Shown here piece after piece: positions 42,017-49,248 of a stretch of DNA of 49,248 bases. Source of the DNA: Alangreenwoodia sp964438605 (lineage in GTDB: Bacteria; Bacillota; Clostridia; Peptostreptococcales; Anaerovoracaceae); contig CAYTKT010000012.1 of NCBI GenBank assembly GCA_964438605.1, positions 1 to 49,248 of the forward strand, in the 5' to 3' direction. Numbering within the stretch: the first letter of the stretch is position 1; every line of letters begins with the position of its first letter. A program made the translations under genes and the position numbers. The notes beneath the pieces were generated by a model that saw only the letters and a list, made by a program, of their open reading frames with translations, was not told the DNA's origin and did not search any database.

Positions 42017-43678
42017 ATGATTTCGATTATGCAAACGATCGTAAAAAACAGTCTGATCTATCGATTTTTCGCGGCGATCTGCCGGTGGTTCAGCGTCCAA
42101 TGGACGAAAAGCCGGATCATCGGAAGATTTCTCAACATGAAGGATGCGCCGGAGGTGTCGAGAAGCAGCGTTTTTTACAGAGTGGGGTGTCTTTTACGCA
42201 GGGCACTTTCGGCTGTTTATGAAAAACTGCGGCTCGACAAGCTGTTCACAGGCAGCATCTTTGCAAAGCCGTTTGTTTGGTGCTTTTTCGCCGCCGTAGC
42301 GGCGCCTGTTATGCCGACGATGGTTCTTGTCGCCGTCGTTCTCGTTTCAGGCGTCGCATTTTTGGTGAATACAGCGGCAAAGTCACAGCAAAGTCTGGTA
42401 TGCTCGCCGATCAACCGCTACGTTTTGATTTATGCAGTCATCTACACCATCGCGACGCTGACATCTGTAACATTAAAAGAAAGCATTTTGACAGGCGCCA
42501 TTACGGTTATTTTCATTTTGTCAGTTTTCGTTGTAGAAAACGCGGTCACGACGAAAAAGCGGCTCGACATCCTGACCGTGGCCATTGTCGCTGTCGGCGT
42601 ACTCGTATCACTTTACGGATTTTATCAGTTTATATTTGGAACAACTGGATCTAATGCCTGGACTGACGATCAAATGTTCTCATCGATTAAAACCAGAGTG
42701 TATTCAACGCTGCAAAACCCGAATGTGCTGTCAGAATATCTGCTGCTCATCATTCCACTGGCGGCGGCCTGGATGTTTACGGCCAAGGGAGCGCTGAAAA
42801 AGCTGGTCAGTCTTTGCGCTTTCGGAATCATGTGCGTCTGTATGCTGCTGACATTTTCACGGGCTGGATGGCTGGGACTCCTGTTTGCGGCGGCGATTTT
42901 TCTGATTCTTATTGACCGGCGGTATATTATTCTTTGCGTTGCGGCCGTCGTCATCCTATTTTTAGCGGCGCCTGACGTTATTATCGACAGGATCACGAGC
43001 ATCGGTGATATGGAGGACGGATCCACGTCATACCGGGTGGCCATCTGGCTTGGCACGGCTGCAATGTTGAAAGATTACTGGCTCTGCGGCATCGGGCCGG
43101 GAACGGCGGCATTTAATCTGATTTATCCAACTTATAGTTATAATAACGCCATTGCGCAGCATTCGCACAATCTGTTTCTTCAGATTACGAGTGACACGGG
43201 CATCTGTGGAATTGTCATATTTTTGATTTTGCTTGTCGTGTTCGTCAGGATGATGTGTACGGCGATTCACCGGGAAACGGACAAAAAAAGTAAAATCTTC
43301 CAGATTTCTTTTCTTGCCGGTGTCGGCGGATTTTTAGTTCAGAGCATGGCTGATTATTCATTTTACAACTACAGGGTCATGTACCTGTTTTGGGTGTATC
43401 TGGGACTTAGTGCGCTGTTCGCGGCGCGAAGCAACCTGCCGGATGGAGGAAGACGTTCGGTGGCCTGTCTGCAGCCGGGCACGAAAGCGGCAGAAGCGGA
43501 GAAAGCAGAGAATACAGAAGAAGCGGAAAACGAATCAGCTGCGACCGGCGGGACCGTGGCTGATTCGGGAACAGGCCGTGGAGAATTTGGCGAGGATGGC
43601 GTCGGAATGAAAACGGAGGAAAAAGAAAACAAGATACAACGAACGACCCCGGTGTCGCAGAAAGAAGGCGACGCATGA
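42017..43678 (+). CDS. O-antigen ligase/polymerase-family (Wzy_C) membrane protein
   Basis: This is a 553-residue protein with about ten hydrophobic helices between residues 70 and 480. LTFSRAGWLGLLFAAAIF and the loop AQHSHNLFLQITSDTGICGI are hallmarks of the WaaL/Wzy_C family. Such proteins polymerise or ligate lipid-linked glycans outside the membrane. The last 65 residues are a Glu/Ala/Gly-rich cytoplasmic-like tail. AAGGGG lies just upstream, in the end of murJ (3-base gap). The following GT gene overlaps it by 4 bases. In this Gram-positive context it probably assembles the secondary wall polysaccharide. Confidence 0.87.
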   Translation: MISIMQTIVKNSLIYRFFAAICRWFSVQWTKSRIIGRFLNMKDAPEVSRSSVFYRVGCLLRRALSAVYEKLRLDKLFTGSIFAKPFVWCFFAAVAAPVMPTMVLVAVVLVSGVAFLVNTAAKSQQSLVCSPINRYVLIYAVIYTIATLTSVTLKESILTGAITVIFILSVFVVENAVTTKKRLDILTVAIVAVGVLVSLYGFYQFIFGTTGSNAWTDDQMFSSIKTRVYSTLQNPNVLSEYLLLIIPLAAAWMFTAKGALKKLVSLCAFGIMCVCMLLTFSRAGWLGLLFAAAIFLILIDRRYIILCVAAVVILFLAAPDVIIDRITSIGDMEDGSTSYRVAIWLGTAAMLKDYWLCGIGPGTAAFNLIYPTYSYNNAIAQHSHNLFLQITSDTGICGIVIFLILLVVFVRMMCTAIHRETDKKSKIFQISFLAGVGGFLVQSMADYSFYNYRVMYLFWVYLGLSALFAARSNLPDGGRRSVACLQPGTKAAEAEKAENTEEAENESAATGGTVADSGTGRGEFGEDGVGMKTEEKENKIQRTTPVSQKEGDA

Positions 43679-44799
43679 CAAAGGTCTTGAATATTATCAG
43701 CGATACGAATATCGGCGGCGCCGGCAGAGTGCTTTTGAATTACGCAAAATATTACGACCGCGAAAATTACAGTATTTCCGTTGCGCTGCCGGAGGGCAGT
43801 ATGCTGGCGAAGCCTCTGAAGGAATTAGGTGTCACGATTTATGAGATTGACGCCATGGCCGATAAGTCTTACGATAAGGCTGCCGTGGGAAAGCTGAAGG
43901 AACTGATTGCGCAGGTCGACCCCGATATTGTCCATACTCACGGTTCCTTTTCGGGCAGAATCGCGGCGAAAGCTCTTGGCAAAAAGATTGTCTACACGCG
44001 CCACTGTGCGTTTCCTGTGAAGCCGTATATGAAACACGGCCCTGGCAGGTGGGCAAACAGGCTGCTCAACCAGCATTACGCGGACAGAATTATCGCCGTA
44101 GGTGAGGCCACAAAGAAAAACCTGATAGAAAGCGGCATTTGCGAAAAAGATATCGACGTGATGATGAACGGTTCGGAAAAGATTGTTCTACCGCCGCCGG
44201 AGGAGCGAAGACGACTGCGTGCGCAGTACGGGTTTAACGACGGCAATTTCGTTATGGGTATCATGGCGCGCATCGAGGTATACAAAGGGCACGACGATAT
44301 TCTTGACGCACTTCAACTCCTGCAGGCGGAAGGACTTCCTGTCAGGCTTGTCGTAGCGGGAGAGGGTACATATGAAGCAGAGCTTCATAAAAAAGCAGCC
44401 CGTTTTCCGGAAGGAAGTGTCGTTTTCGCAGGATTTATCCGGGATGTTTCAAAGATCCTGGCCGTAATGGACGTCCAGATTAACGCATCGAGGCAGAGCG
44501 AAACATCGAGCCTGTCTGTGATTGAAGGCATGAGTGCAGGTATTCCGTCTGTCGTCAGCGATTGCGGCGGAAATCCACAGCTGATCGAAAACGGTGTCAA
44601 CGGATTTCTGTTTCCGGCGGGCAATGCGGCTGCTCTTGCCGAATGTGTCAGAAAGCTTGTGACGCAACCGGAGTTGTTGGAAGAAATGCGGAAAAACTCG
44701 ATCAGGATTTATGAGGAACGGTTTACTGGTGAACGATTTGCGGCCGATGTGGAAGCGGTGTATAGAAAAATGACGAAGGGGGACGGAAATGGAAAATAA
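43675..44799 (+). CDS. GT4-family glycosyltransferase
   Basis: This is a 374-residue GT-B enzyme. SDTNIGGAGRVLLNYAKYY is the N-terminal acceptor-side loop, and SSLSVIEGMSAGIPSVVS with GGNPQLIENGVNGFLFP is the sugar-nucleotide site (the E-x7-E region). ATGA overlap with the ligase-like gene, and an 11-base overlap with the next gene, place it in the operon. It probably adds a sugar to the lipid-linked wall-glycan precursor. Donor and acceptor are unknown. Confidence 0.9.
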   Translation: MTKVLNIISDTNIGGAGRVLLNYAKYYDRENYSISVALPEGSMLAKPLKELGVTIYEIDAMADKSYDKAAVGKLKELIAQVDPDIVHTHGSFSGRIAAKALGKKIVYTRHCAFPVKPYMKHGPGRWANRLLNQHYADRIIAVGEATKKNLIESGICEKDIDVMMNGSEKIVLPPPEERRRLRAQYGFNDGNFVMGIMARIEVYKGHDDILDALQLLQAEGLPVRLVVAGEGTYEAELHKKAARFPEGSVVFAGFIRDVSKILAVMDVQINASRQSETSSLSVIEGMSAGIPSVVSDCGGNPQLIENGVNGFLFPAGNAAALAECVRKLVTQPELLEEMRKNSIRIYEERFTGERFAADVEAVYRKMTKGDGNGK

Positions 44800-45661
44800 T
44801 AAAAAGCGAAGGATTTCATTCAATTTTTTTGATGTCATTATCATCTTGCTGGTCGTCGTGCTGGCAGCCGGCTTTGTCTATTATCAGAGCCGAAACAGGT
44901 CTTCCGGCGGCTCGTTCGGAACGGGAACAGTCAGATATCAGGTGGAAATCAATAATCTGAAATCCGAAATGACAGACCTGATAAGCGTTGGTGACACAAT
45001 TGTCGATAAAATTAAAAAGCAGGAAATGGGCACAGTCGTCGCGATAGACGTGTATCCGCAGAAAAGAGAGGCCGTGGATATGACAACGGGCAATACGCGG
45101 TATACAGAGGTGCCAGATACCTATGTGGCGCTATTGACGCTTGAAACGGATTGTAAGAACACGGATGATGCGCTGACAGCCCCCAGCGGATATGTGGTGC
45201 GCGTTGGGACAAGTGTAAGTGCTCTTGGGCCAGGGTATGGCGGAGGTGGATATGTCGTCAATATTCTGCGGGAGGACGAGCAGGACGGCCAGACGACGGA
45301 GGAAGAACGCAAGATCGATGAGGCTTTGGCTAACGCACCTGACAACGACTTGGCAGCTGCCGCTCAGGATGATATGTTAGTCAATTCTGACCGTGCAAAT
45401 GCCGCGAAAAAAACGGACGAGATGCTCAGCGGTTCAGACAGCAGCGCAACAGATTCGGATACTGAGAACGAAAGCGCAACTGACGGCGAAGCCGACGAAA
45501 GTACGGCTGGCGTTGCGGCCAGCGGCGGAACTGACGAAGATACTGTGAATGATGATGCGGAAAACGACACCGGTGATGACGGAAGCGACCAGACAGAAGG
45601 CCAGCCGGCAGGCATTTCGGGTATGACCGGCGGAAACGGCAACACGGAAGCGGGACGATAA
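44789..45661 (+). CDS. DUF4330-like membrane-anchored protein
   Basis: This is a 290-residue protein with one N-terminal membrane helix (FFDVIIILLVVVLAAGFVYY) and an extracellular domain resembling DUF4330 (VRYQVEINNLKSEM, ISVGDTIVDKIKKQEMGTVV). The last 120 residues are acidic low-complexity. It overlaps the preceding glycosyltransferase by 11 bases and is followed by a homologous, shorter DUF4330 gene. The family has no assigned role; its place here suggests a part in glycan assembly or export. Confidence 0.8.
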   Translation: MENNKKRRISFNFFDVIIILLVVVLAAGFVYYQSRNRSSGGSFGTGTVRYQVEINNLKSEMTDLISVGDTIVDKIKKQEMGTVVAIDVYPQKREAVDMTTGNTRYTEVPDTYVALLTLETDCKNTDDALTAPSGYVVRVGTSVSALGPGYGGGGYVVNILREDEQDGQTTEEERKIDEALANAPDNDLAAAAQDDMLVNSDRANAAKKTDEMLSGSDSSATDSDTENESATDGEADESTAGVAASGGTDEDTVNDDAENDTGDDGSDQTEGQPAGISGMTGGNGNTEAGR

Positions 45662-45674
45662 GAGGTGACAGATT

Positions 45675-46190
45675 ATGAACAAAAAAATATTAGATGAAAA
45701 GGGACGCCTTTTCGGCGTGATCAATATTGTAGACGTGATTGTCATCATTTTGGCCATCGTTATCGTCTGCGGCGTTTACGTTAAGTTTTCAAAGAACGAA
45801 AAGACGAGCACGTCGGCTGCGAATCTTCAAGCTGTCGAGTATCAGCTTGAAATCAAGTCAATCAGGAGCGGCACGGCGGGCAGTTTCCGCTCAGGTGACT
45901 TGATTTTCGATAAGGAAAACGATGTTGAACTCGGAACTGTGACAAACGTACAGATTTCTGATGCGACGCTACCGAAACCGCTGGCTGACGGGACTTATGT
46001 GGTGGGAAATGTGGAAGGCAGATACGACGTCATTTTGACGATTGAAGGAAACTGTCAGATTATCAACGGCAGGTATTACATCAATAAATCGGACGAGATC
46101 AGCGTCGGCCATGACAAAAGGACATATACGAAATACTGTGAGGTTGCAGGCAGGGTAATCGATATCGAGAAGAAGACGCAGACTGCGTAA
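45675..46190 (+). CDS. DUF4330-family membrane protein
   Basis: This is a 171-residue protein. LDEKGRLFGVINIVDVIVII is the family signature at the N-terminus, with one membrane helix, then a beta-rich domain (EYQLEIKSIRSGTAGSFRSG, KENDVELGTVTNVQI). It lacks the acidic tail of its upstream paralogue. AGAGGTGA precedes the ATG. Two adjacent paralogues suggest a hetero-oligomer. No function is assigned. Confidence 0.85.
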   Translation: MNKKILDEKGRLFGVINIVDVIVIILAIVIVCGVYVKFSKNEKTSTSAANLQAVEYQLEIKSIRSGTAGSFRSGDLIFDKENDVELGTVTNVQISDATLPKPLADGTYVVGNVEGRYDVILTIEGNCQIINGRYYINKSDEISVGHDKRTYTKYCEVAGRVIDIEKKTQTA

Positions 46191-46203
46191 CCGAGGCGCA
46201 CTT

Positions 46204-48468
46204 ATGGCAGATTGTATAAAACAAATAGACGATTCAAAACGTAAAGTCCTGATGGTTACTATGGGACTTAATATCGGTGGTGCGGAGACTCATATCGTAG
46301 AATTGTCAAAGGAACTGAAACGGCGCGGATACGAGGTGATCGTTGCTTCAAACGGCGGCATTTATGTTGAAGAAATCGAAAAATATGGCATCCGCCACGT
46401 CAAAATTCCGATGAACAGCAGAAAATTGTCGACAATGTATCATTCCGTCCGGCTGCTTAAGGAGTTGATTCTTGAGGAACAGCCTGACATCGTTCACGCT
46501 CACGCCAGAATTCCGGCCTTTATCGCGGGACTTGTCCGCCGGAAAATCGAATTTAACTTTGTGACGTCGGCTCACGGCGTCTTTGATACGACGGGAATTC
46601 TCAAATACGTATCCAACTGGGGAAGCCGAACGATTGCCGTGTCGGAGGACATCCGCCAGTATCTCAGAAAAAATTACAATATCCCGAACCAGAAAATTAA
46701 AGTTACGATTAACGGTATCGATACCGAAAAATTTTCAGCTAAAACTGATCCCAGCCGCGTAGCGCATGAATTAGGGATTGATACAGATTCTCCCGTCATC
46801 TGCCACGTAACACGACTCGATGATGAAACTGTTTTTTTTGCATCAAAGCTGATCGATGAGATGCCGAAAATCGACCGCCAGGTAGCTGGTGTTCAACTCA
46901 TCATTGCCGGCGGTGGAACGAAGGAACAAGAGTTGAGAGAACGTGCATCAGCGATTAACGATATAATGGGCAGGCGTGCCATCATTATGACGGGTCCACG
47001 TACCGATATTAACGAAATTGTTGCGCTTTGCGACCTGTTTGTCGGCGTTTCACGAACAGCGCTTGAGGCAATGGCCTGCGAAAAACCTGTTATTTTGGCG
47101 GGTAATGCCGGATACATGGGGCTTTTTGGCCATGAAAAGCTGGCGGAAGCAAAAGAAGACAATTTCTGCTGTCGAATAAAGGGTCACTCGCCGCAGGACG
47201 ACATCGCGGCAGACATCGTTTCATGTCTTGAAAGGATTAAAACTCCGGAAATGAAGGACCTATGCAGGTTTGAGCGTGAAATCGTCTGCCGAGATTATTC
47301 CGTCAGCCGGATGGCAGAGGATTGTATCGAAGTTTACGATAAGGCGGTTCAAAAGCCATACCGAATTTTAATGAGCGGTTATTACGGATTTTCAAATGCC
47401 GGAGATGAGGCGATTCTCAATGCGATTCACAGGAATCTGCTGCGCCTTGAGGGAAACATAGAGGTGCGTGTGCTGATTGCAAACCCCGAACGGGCGGCCA
47501 GAATTTACGATTATGATATGGTGGGCCGTTTTAACGTGTTTCAGGTCGTTCGTGCTATGCGACGGTGCGATCTGCTGATTTCCGGCGGCGGCAGTCTGCT
47601 GCAGGACAGAACGTCAACAAAGTCGATTCTGTATTATCTGACAGTCATGAACATGGCAAAGTTAATGAAGAAAAAAGTCATGCTTTATGCTAACGGTATC
47701 GGCCCTGTTATCAAGCCGAAAAACAGGAGGCGTGTCGCTGCAGCCGTCAACCGGGCCGATGTGATTACGCTGCGCGATGTGAATTCCGTACAGCAACTCA
47801 GAGAGATGGGCGTTACGCGGGATGATCTTTACGTGACGGCTGACCCTGTGTTTACGTTTGACTGTATTTCAAAAGATAAAGCTCGAAGATTGCTGGAAAA
47901 TCTGGGAATACCACAAGATAAACCTTTTGTTGGCATTTCGCTGAGAAACTGGTACAATATCGATGGTTTTGCAGAAGTGGTCGCTCATATCTGCGACGAA
48001 ATTTATGAGCGGTATGACAAAAATATCGTGTTTATCGTGATGCAGACGCCAAACGACATCCAGATCAGCCGGCAGGTCAGCAAACTGATGAGCGCACCGT
48101 CTAGCATTCTTTTGGGAACTTTCCGGACGGAAGAACTGATGGGGATGGTGGGCTGTGCTGATATTATTATCAGTATGCGTCTGCACACACTGATTTTTGC
48201 GGCCCATATGGGCGTTCCCACAGTTGGGCTGGTGTACGATCCGAAAGTGGAATATCATCTGAAATCCCTGGGAATGCCGTCGCTTGGCAAGGTGGAAAAT
48301 CTCAACGCCGAAAGCGCGCTAGAAGCTTTTGACGAAGTTGTTAGGAATTATGACGATTACGCACGGCGACTGCGGGAGAAGGCGGAGGAATTCCGGCATC
48401 TCGCAGAGCAGAACGAACGGTTTGTGCAGAAACTGATTCAAGACGCACAGGAAGAAAACAATGCGTAA
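46204..48468 (+). CDS. csaB: Fused GT4 glycosyltransferase and CsaB-like polysaccharide pyruvyl transferase
   Basis: This is a 754-residue fusion. Residues 1 to about 380 are a GT4 enzyme (TMGLNIGGAETHIVELSKEL, and the donor site RTALEAMACEKPVILAGNAG). Residues of about 387-754 match CsaB: ILMSGYYGFSNAGDEAIL, LISGGGSLLQDRTS, YANGIGPV and SMRLHTLIFAAHMGVP. CsaB adds pyruvate ketals to the secondary wall polysaccharide, creating the ligand of SLH domains. A single protein could thus transfer a sugar and pyruvylate the product. CsaB is normally free-standing at about 360 residues. A weak GAGGCG precedes the ATG. A terminator follows at 48579. Confidence 0.9.
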   Translation: MADCIKQIDDSKRKVLMVTMGLNIGGAETHIVELSKELKRRGYEVIVASNGGIYVEEIEKYGIRHVKIPMNSRKLSTMYHSVRLLKELILEEQPDIVHAHARIPAFIAGLVRRKIEFNFVTSAHGVFDTTGILKYVSNWGSRTIAVSEDIRQYLRKNYNIPNQKIKVTINGIDTEKFSAKTDPSRVAHELGIDTDSPVICHVTRLDDETVFFASKLIDEMPKIDRQVAGVQLIIAGGGTKEQELRERASAINDIMGRRAIIMTGPRTDINEIVALCDLFVGVSRTALEAMACEKPVILAGNAGYMGLFGHEKLAEAKEDNFCCRIKGHSPQDDIAADIVSCLERIKTPEMKDLCRFEREIVCRDYSVSRMAEDCIEVYDKAVQKPYRILMSGYYGFSNAGDEAILNAIHRNLLRLEGNIEVRVLIANPERAARIYDYDMVGRFNVFQVVRAMRRCDLLISGGGSLLQDRTSTKSILYYLTVMNMAKLMKKKVMLYANGIGPVIKPKNRRRVAAAVNRADVITLRDVNSVQQLREMGVTRDDLYVTADPVFTFDCISKDKARRLLENLGIPQDKPFVGISLRNWYNIDGFAEVVAHICDEIYERYDKNIVFIVMQTPNDIQISRQVSKLMSAPSSILLGTFRTEELMGMVGCADIIISMRLHTLIFAAHMGVPTVGLVYDPKVEYHLKSLGMPSLGKVENLNAESALEAFDEVVRNYDDYARRLREKAEEFRHLAEQNERFVQKLIQDAQEENNA

Positions 48469-48578
48469 AGTCGAAAAAGAATGGATTATTTGGAATCTTT
48501 ACGATATTGTGTCATCTTAATTGCAGAAAGAGGATTATTATATTTTAAATCAGAAATGAATCCCCAATTTATTAGTTT

Positions 48579-48605
48579 ACCGTCTGTTTTAAGCAGGCGG
48601 TTTTT
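48579..48605 (+). terminator. Intrinsic terminator of the envelope cluster
   Basis: ACCGTCTG (48579-48586) pairs with CAGGCGGT (48594-48601), one wobble, with a T-run after. It lies about 110 bases beyond the GT-CsaB gene. Confidence 0.85.
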
Positions 48606-48612
48606 ATTTTAA

Positions 48613-48641
48613 GTGGAAATCCACCAAAGTCGGATTTCCAC
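48613..48641. repeat. 10-bp perfect inverted repeat
   Basis: GTGGAAATCC at 48613-48622 is complementary to GGATTTCCAC at 48632-48641. It lies just after the terminator and may be part of mobile-element debris. Confidence 0.6.
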
Positions 48642-48870
48642 CCAATATGTGTCCTACAAGAATGGAAAGAGAGGGAAGATCGAAAGGCCCGTGCATTCCG
48701 CACCAGAAAAGATGGCGCGGACATCGTTTTCTTTCTTGTAAGTGCCCATCATTTCCCGAAGTGCTGCTTTTTGTGGTGATTCTGATTTCCTTTTTCCCAG
48801 AAATAACCTCCATACTGATGAAATTATCTTACATCAGTATGGAGGTTTACACAAACTTTGGGACACTCCT
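48642..48870 (-). mobile_element. Insertion-sequence remnant, IS256-like left end (tentative)
   Basis: Read on the minus strand it starts with a terminal-repeat-like GGAGTGTCCCAAAGTTTGTG (48870-48851). A 16-bp hairpin (48805-48847) follows, then coding-like peptide AALREMMGTYKKENDVRAIF, resembling the N-terminus of Mutator/IS256 transposases. The frame breaks twice and stops after about 60 codons. No catalytic core is present. The family is a judgement from the end sequence and N-terminus only. Confidence 0.45.
48805..48847. repeat. 16-bp perfect inverted repeat
   Basis: AACCTCCATACTGATG (48805-48820) is exactly complementary to 48832-48847, with an 11-base AT-rich loop. It sits just inside the IS-like end. 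Confidence 0.85.
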
Positions 48871-48876
48871 GCAAAA

Positions 48877-48915
48877 AACGGCTAAAATCCTCACATTTCA
48901 AGGTTTTTAGCCGTT
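48877..48915. terminator. Hairpin, possible terminator
   Basis: AACGGCTAAAATCC (48877-48890) pairs with 48902-48915 with one mismatch, followed on the plus strand by ATTTTTTG. Direct copies of TTTGTCGCTTA follow (48930-48950). No gene to be terminated is obvious on that strand. Confidence 0.55.
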
Positions 48916-49153
48916 ATTTTTTGTCATTTTGTCGCTTATTTGTCGCTTAAATCTGCGAAAAGATACGAAACGATACCAGGCGATCATGGCGTTATTTATT
49001 GCCTTTTTCCCGGTTATGGAGTGCGCAAAGCATGTGGTATCTTGCAATCCATCACGCCGCTTTTGCTTTACACGGTCACAGGACCTGTGTCAAGTTTTCT
49101 AACCGGTCCATGCGCTGTCTCTTGCTGCCGTTTTCTTTGGCCTATTTTGCTTT
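48916..49153. other. Right-end stretch, no complete gene
   Basis: An open plus-strand frame (48940-49233) has no ribosome binding site or recognisable domain. The stretch is probably part of the element whose gene enters from the right on the minus strand. Confidence 0.35.
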
Positions 49154-49246
49154 CTAGCCTTGGGATCCTGGCTCCGCCTGTTGTGGCAGTTCCTGTTCCA
49201 TCACGTCCCGCTTCATGCGGTAAAAGGTGCTGACCGCTACACCGCA
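49154..49246 (-). CDS. Partial helix-turn-helix protein, recombinase-like C-terminus
   Basis: The last 30 codons of a minus-strand gene enter from beyond the window and end in TAG at 49154-49156. CGVAVSTFYRMKRDVMEQE resembles the helix-turn-helix at the end of resolvase-type recombinases or similar mobile-element proteins. The N-terminal part is outside, so assignment is weak. Confidence 0.35.
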   Translation of the reverse strand, partial: CGVAVSTFYRMKRDVMEQELPQQAEPGSQG

Positions 49247-49248
49247 AA

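Noticed and set aside
48940..49233. 97-codon plus-strand frame at the right edge
   Set aside because: There is no ribosome binding site, and the minus strand has the better coding signal (helix-turn-helix tail).

Overview
The window looks like chromosomal DNA from an anaerobic, low-to-mid GC Gram-positive bacterium of the class Clostridia (Lachnospiraceae or Eubacteriales-like). The evidence is 2-hydroxyacyl-CoA dehydratase components with their activator, a TM1266-type [FeFe]-hydrogenase regulator, a split ThrE exporter, an XdhC maturation factor beside a cysteine desulfurase, an LTA-synthase-like enzyme, SLH domains with CsaB, and strong AGGAGG-type ribosome binding sites. No rRNA, tRNA or CRISPR array was seen. 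Species cannot be named from the sequence alone.

Layout. 1-930: a frameshifted MATE efflux pseudogene, then marR with a clear promoter and operator. 1.85-7.15 kb: a three-gene operon of a MoxR-type AAA+ ATPase, a vWA protein with an N-terminal HExxH motif, and a leucine-rich-repeat protein with no signal peptide, closed by a strong terminator. This is the best candidate for an undescribed system. 7.4-10.7 kb (minus): a dehydratase-like subunit plus a subunit fused to its ATP-dependent activator, behind a perfect 17-bp inverted repeat. 11.6-14.4 kb: an LTA-synthase-like membrane enzyme. 15.2-16.4 kb: SstT serine/threonine symporter. 16.6-20.8 kb (minus): homocysteine methyltransferase/MTHFR fusion, split ThrE exporter, YhbY. 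21.1 kb: ferritin, then an IS30 relic. 22.2-34.8 kb (minus): ApbE, NifS-like desulfurase, XdhC, cold-shock protein, ribosomal protein L19, a divergent Xer-like recombinase, AEC transporter, flavodoxin-like protein, TM1266-type regulator, decayed DNA, a small Cys-rich protein and IlvD. 35.0-48.5 kb (plus): MgtE followed by a long cell-envelope cluster. The right end (48.6-49.2 kb) holds mobile-element remains.

How the genes fit together. The right-hand cluster is coherent. It has a secreted SLH protein with a phosphodiester-glycosidase (NAGPA) domain, a MurJ flippase, an O-antigen-ligase-like polymerase/ligase, two GT4 glycosyltransferase modules, two DUF4330 membrane proteins, and CsaB, which pyruvylates the wall polysaccharide that SLH domains bind. 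SLH protein and SLH-receptor modification are therefore encoded together. NifS and XdhC together suggest sulfuration of a molybdenum cofactor.

A cross-cutting feature is that many unrelated proteins, including cytoplasmic enzymes, carry long Ser/Ala/Asp/Glu/Thr/Gly-rich low-complexity inserts or tails. Several non-coding stretches carry long perfect inverted repeats.
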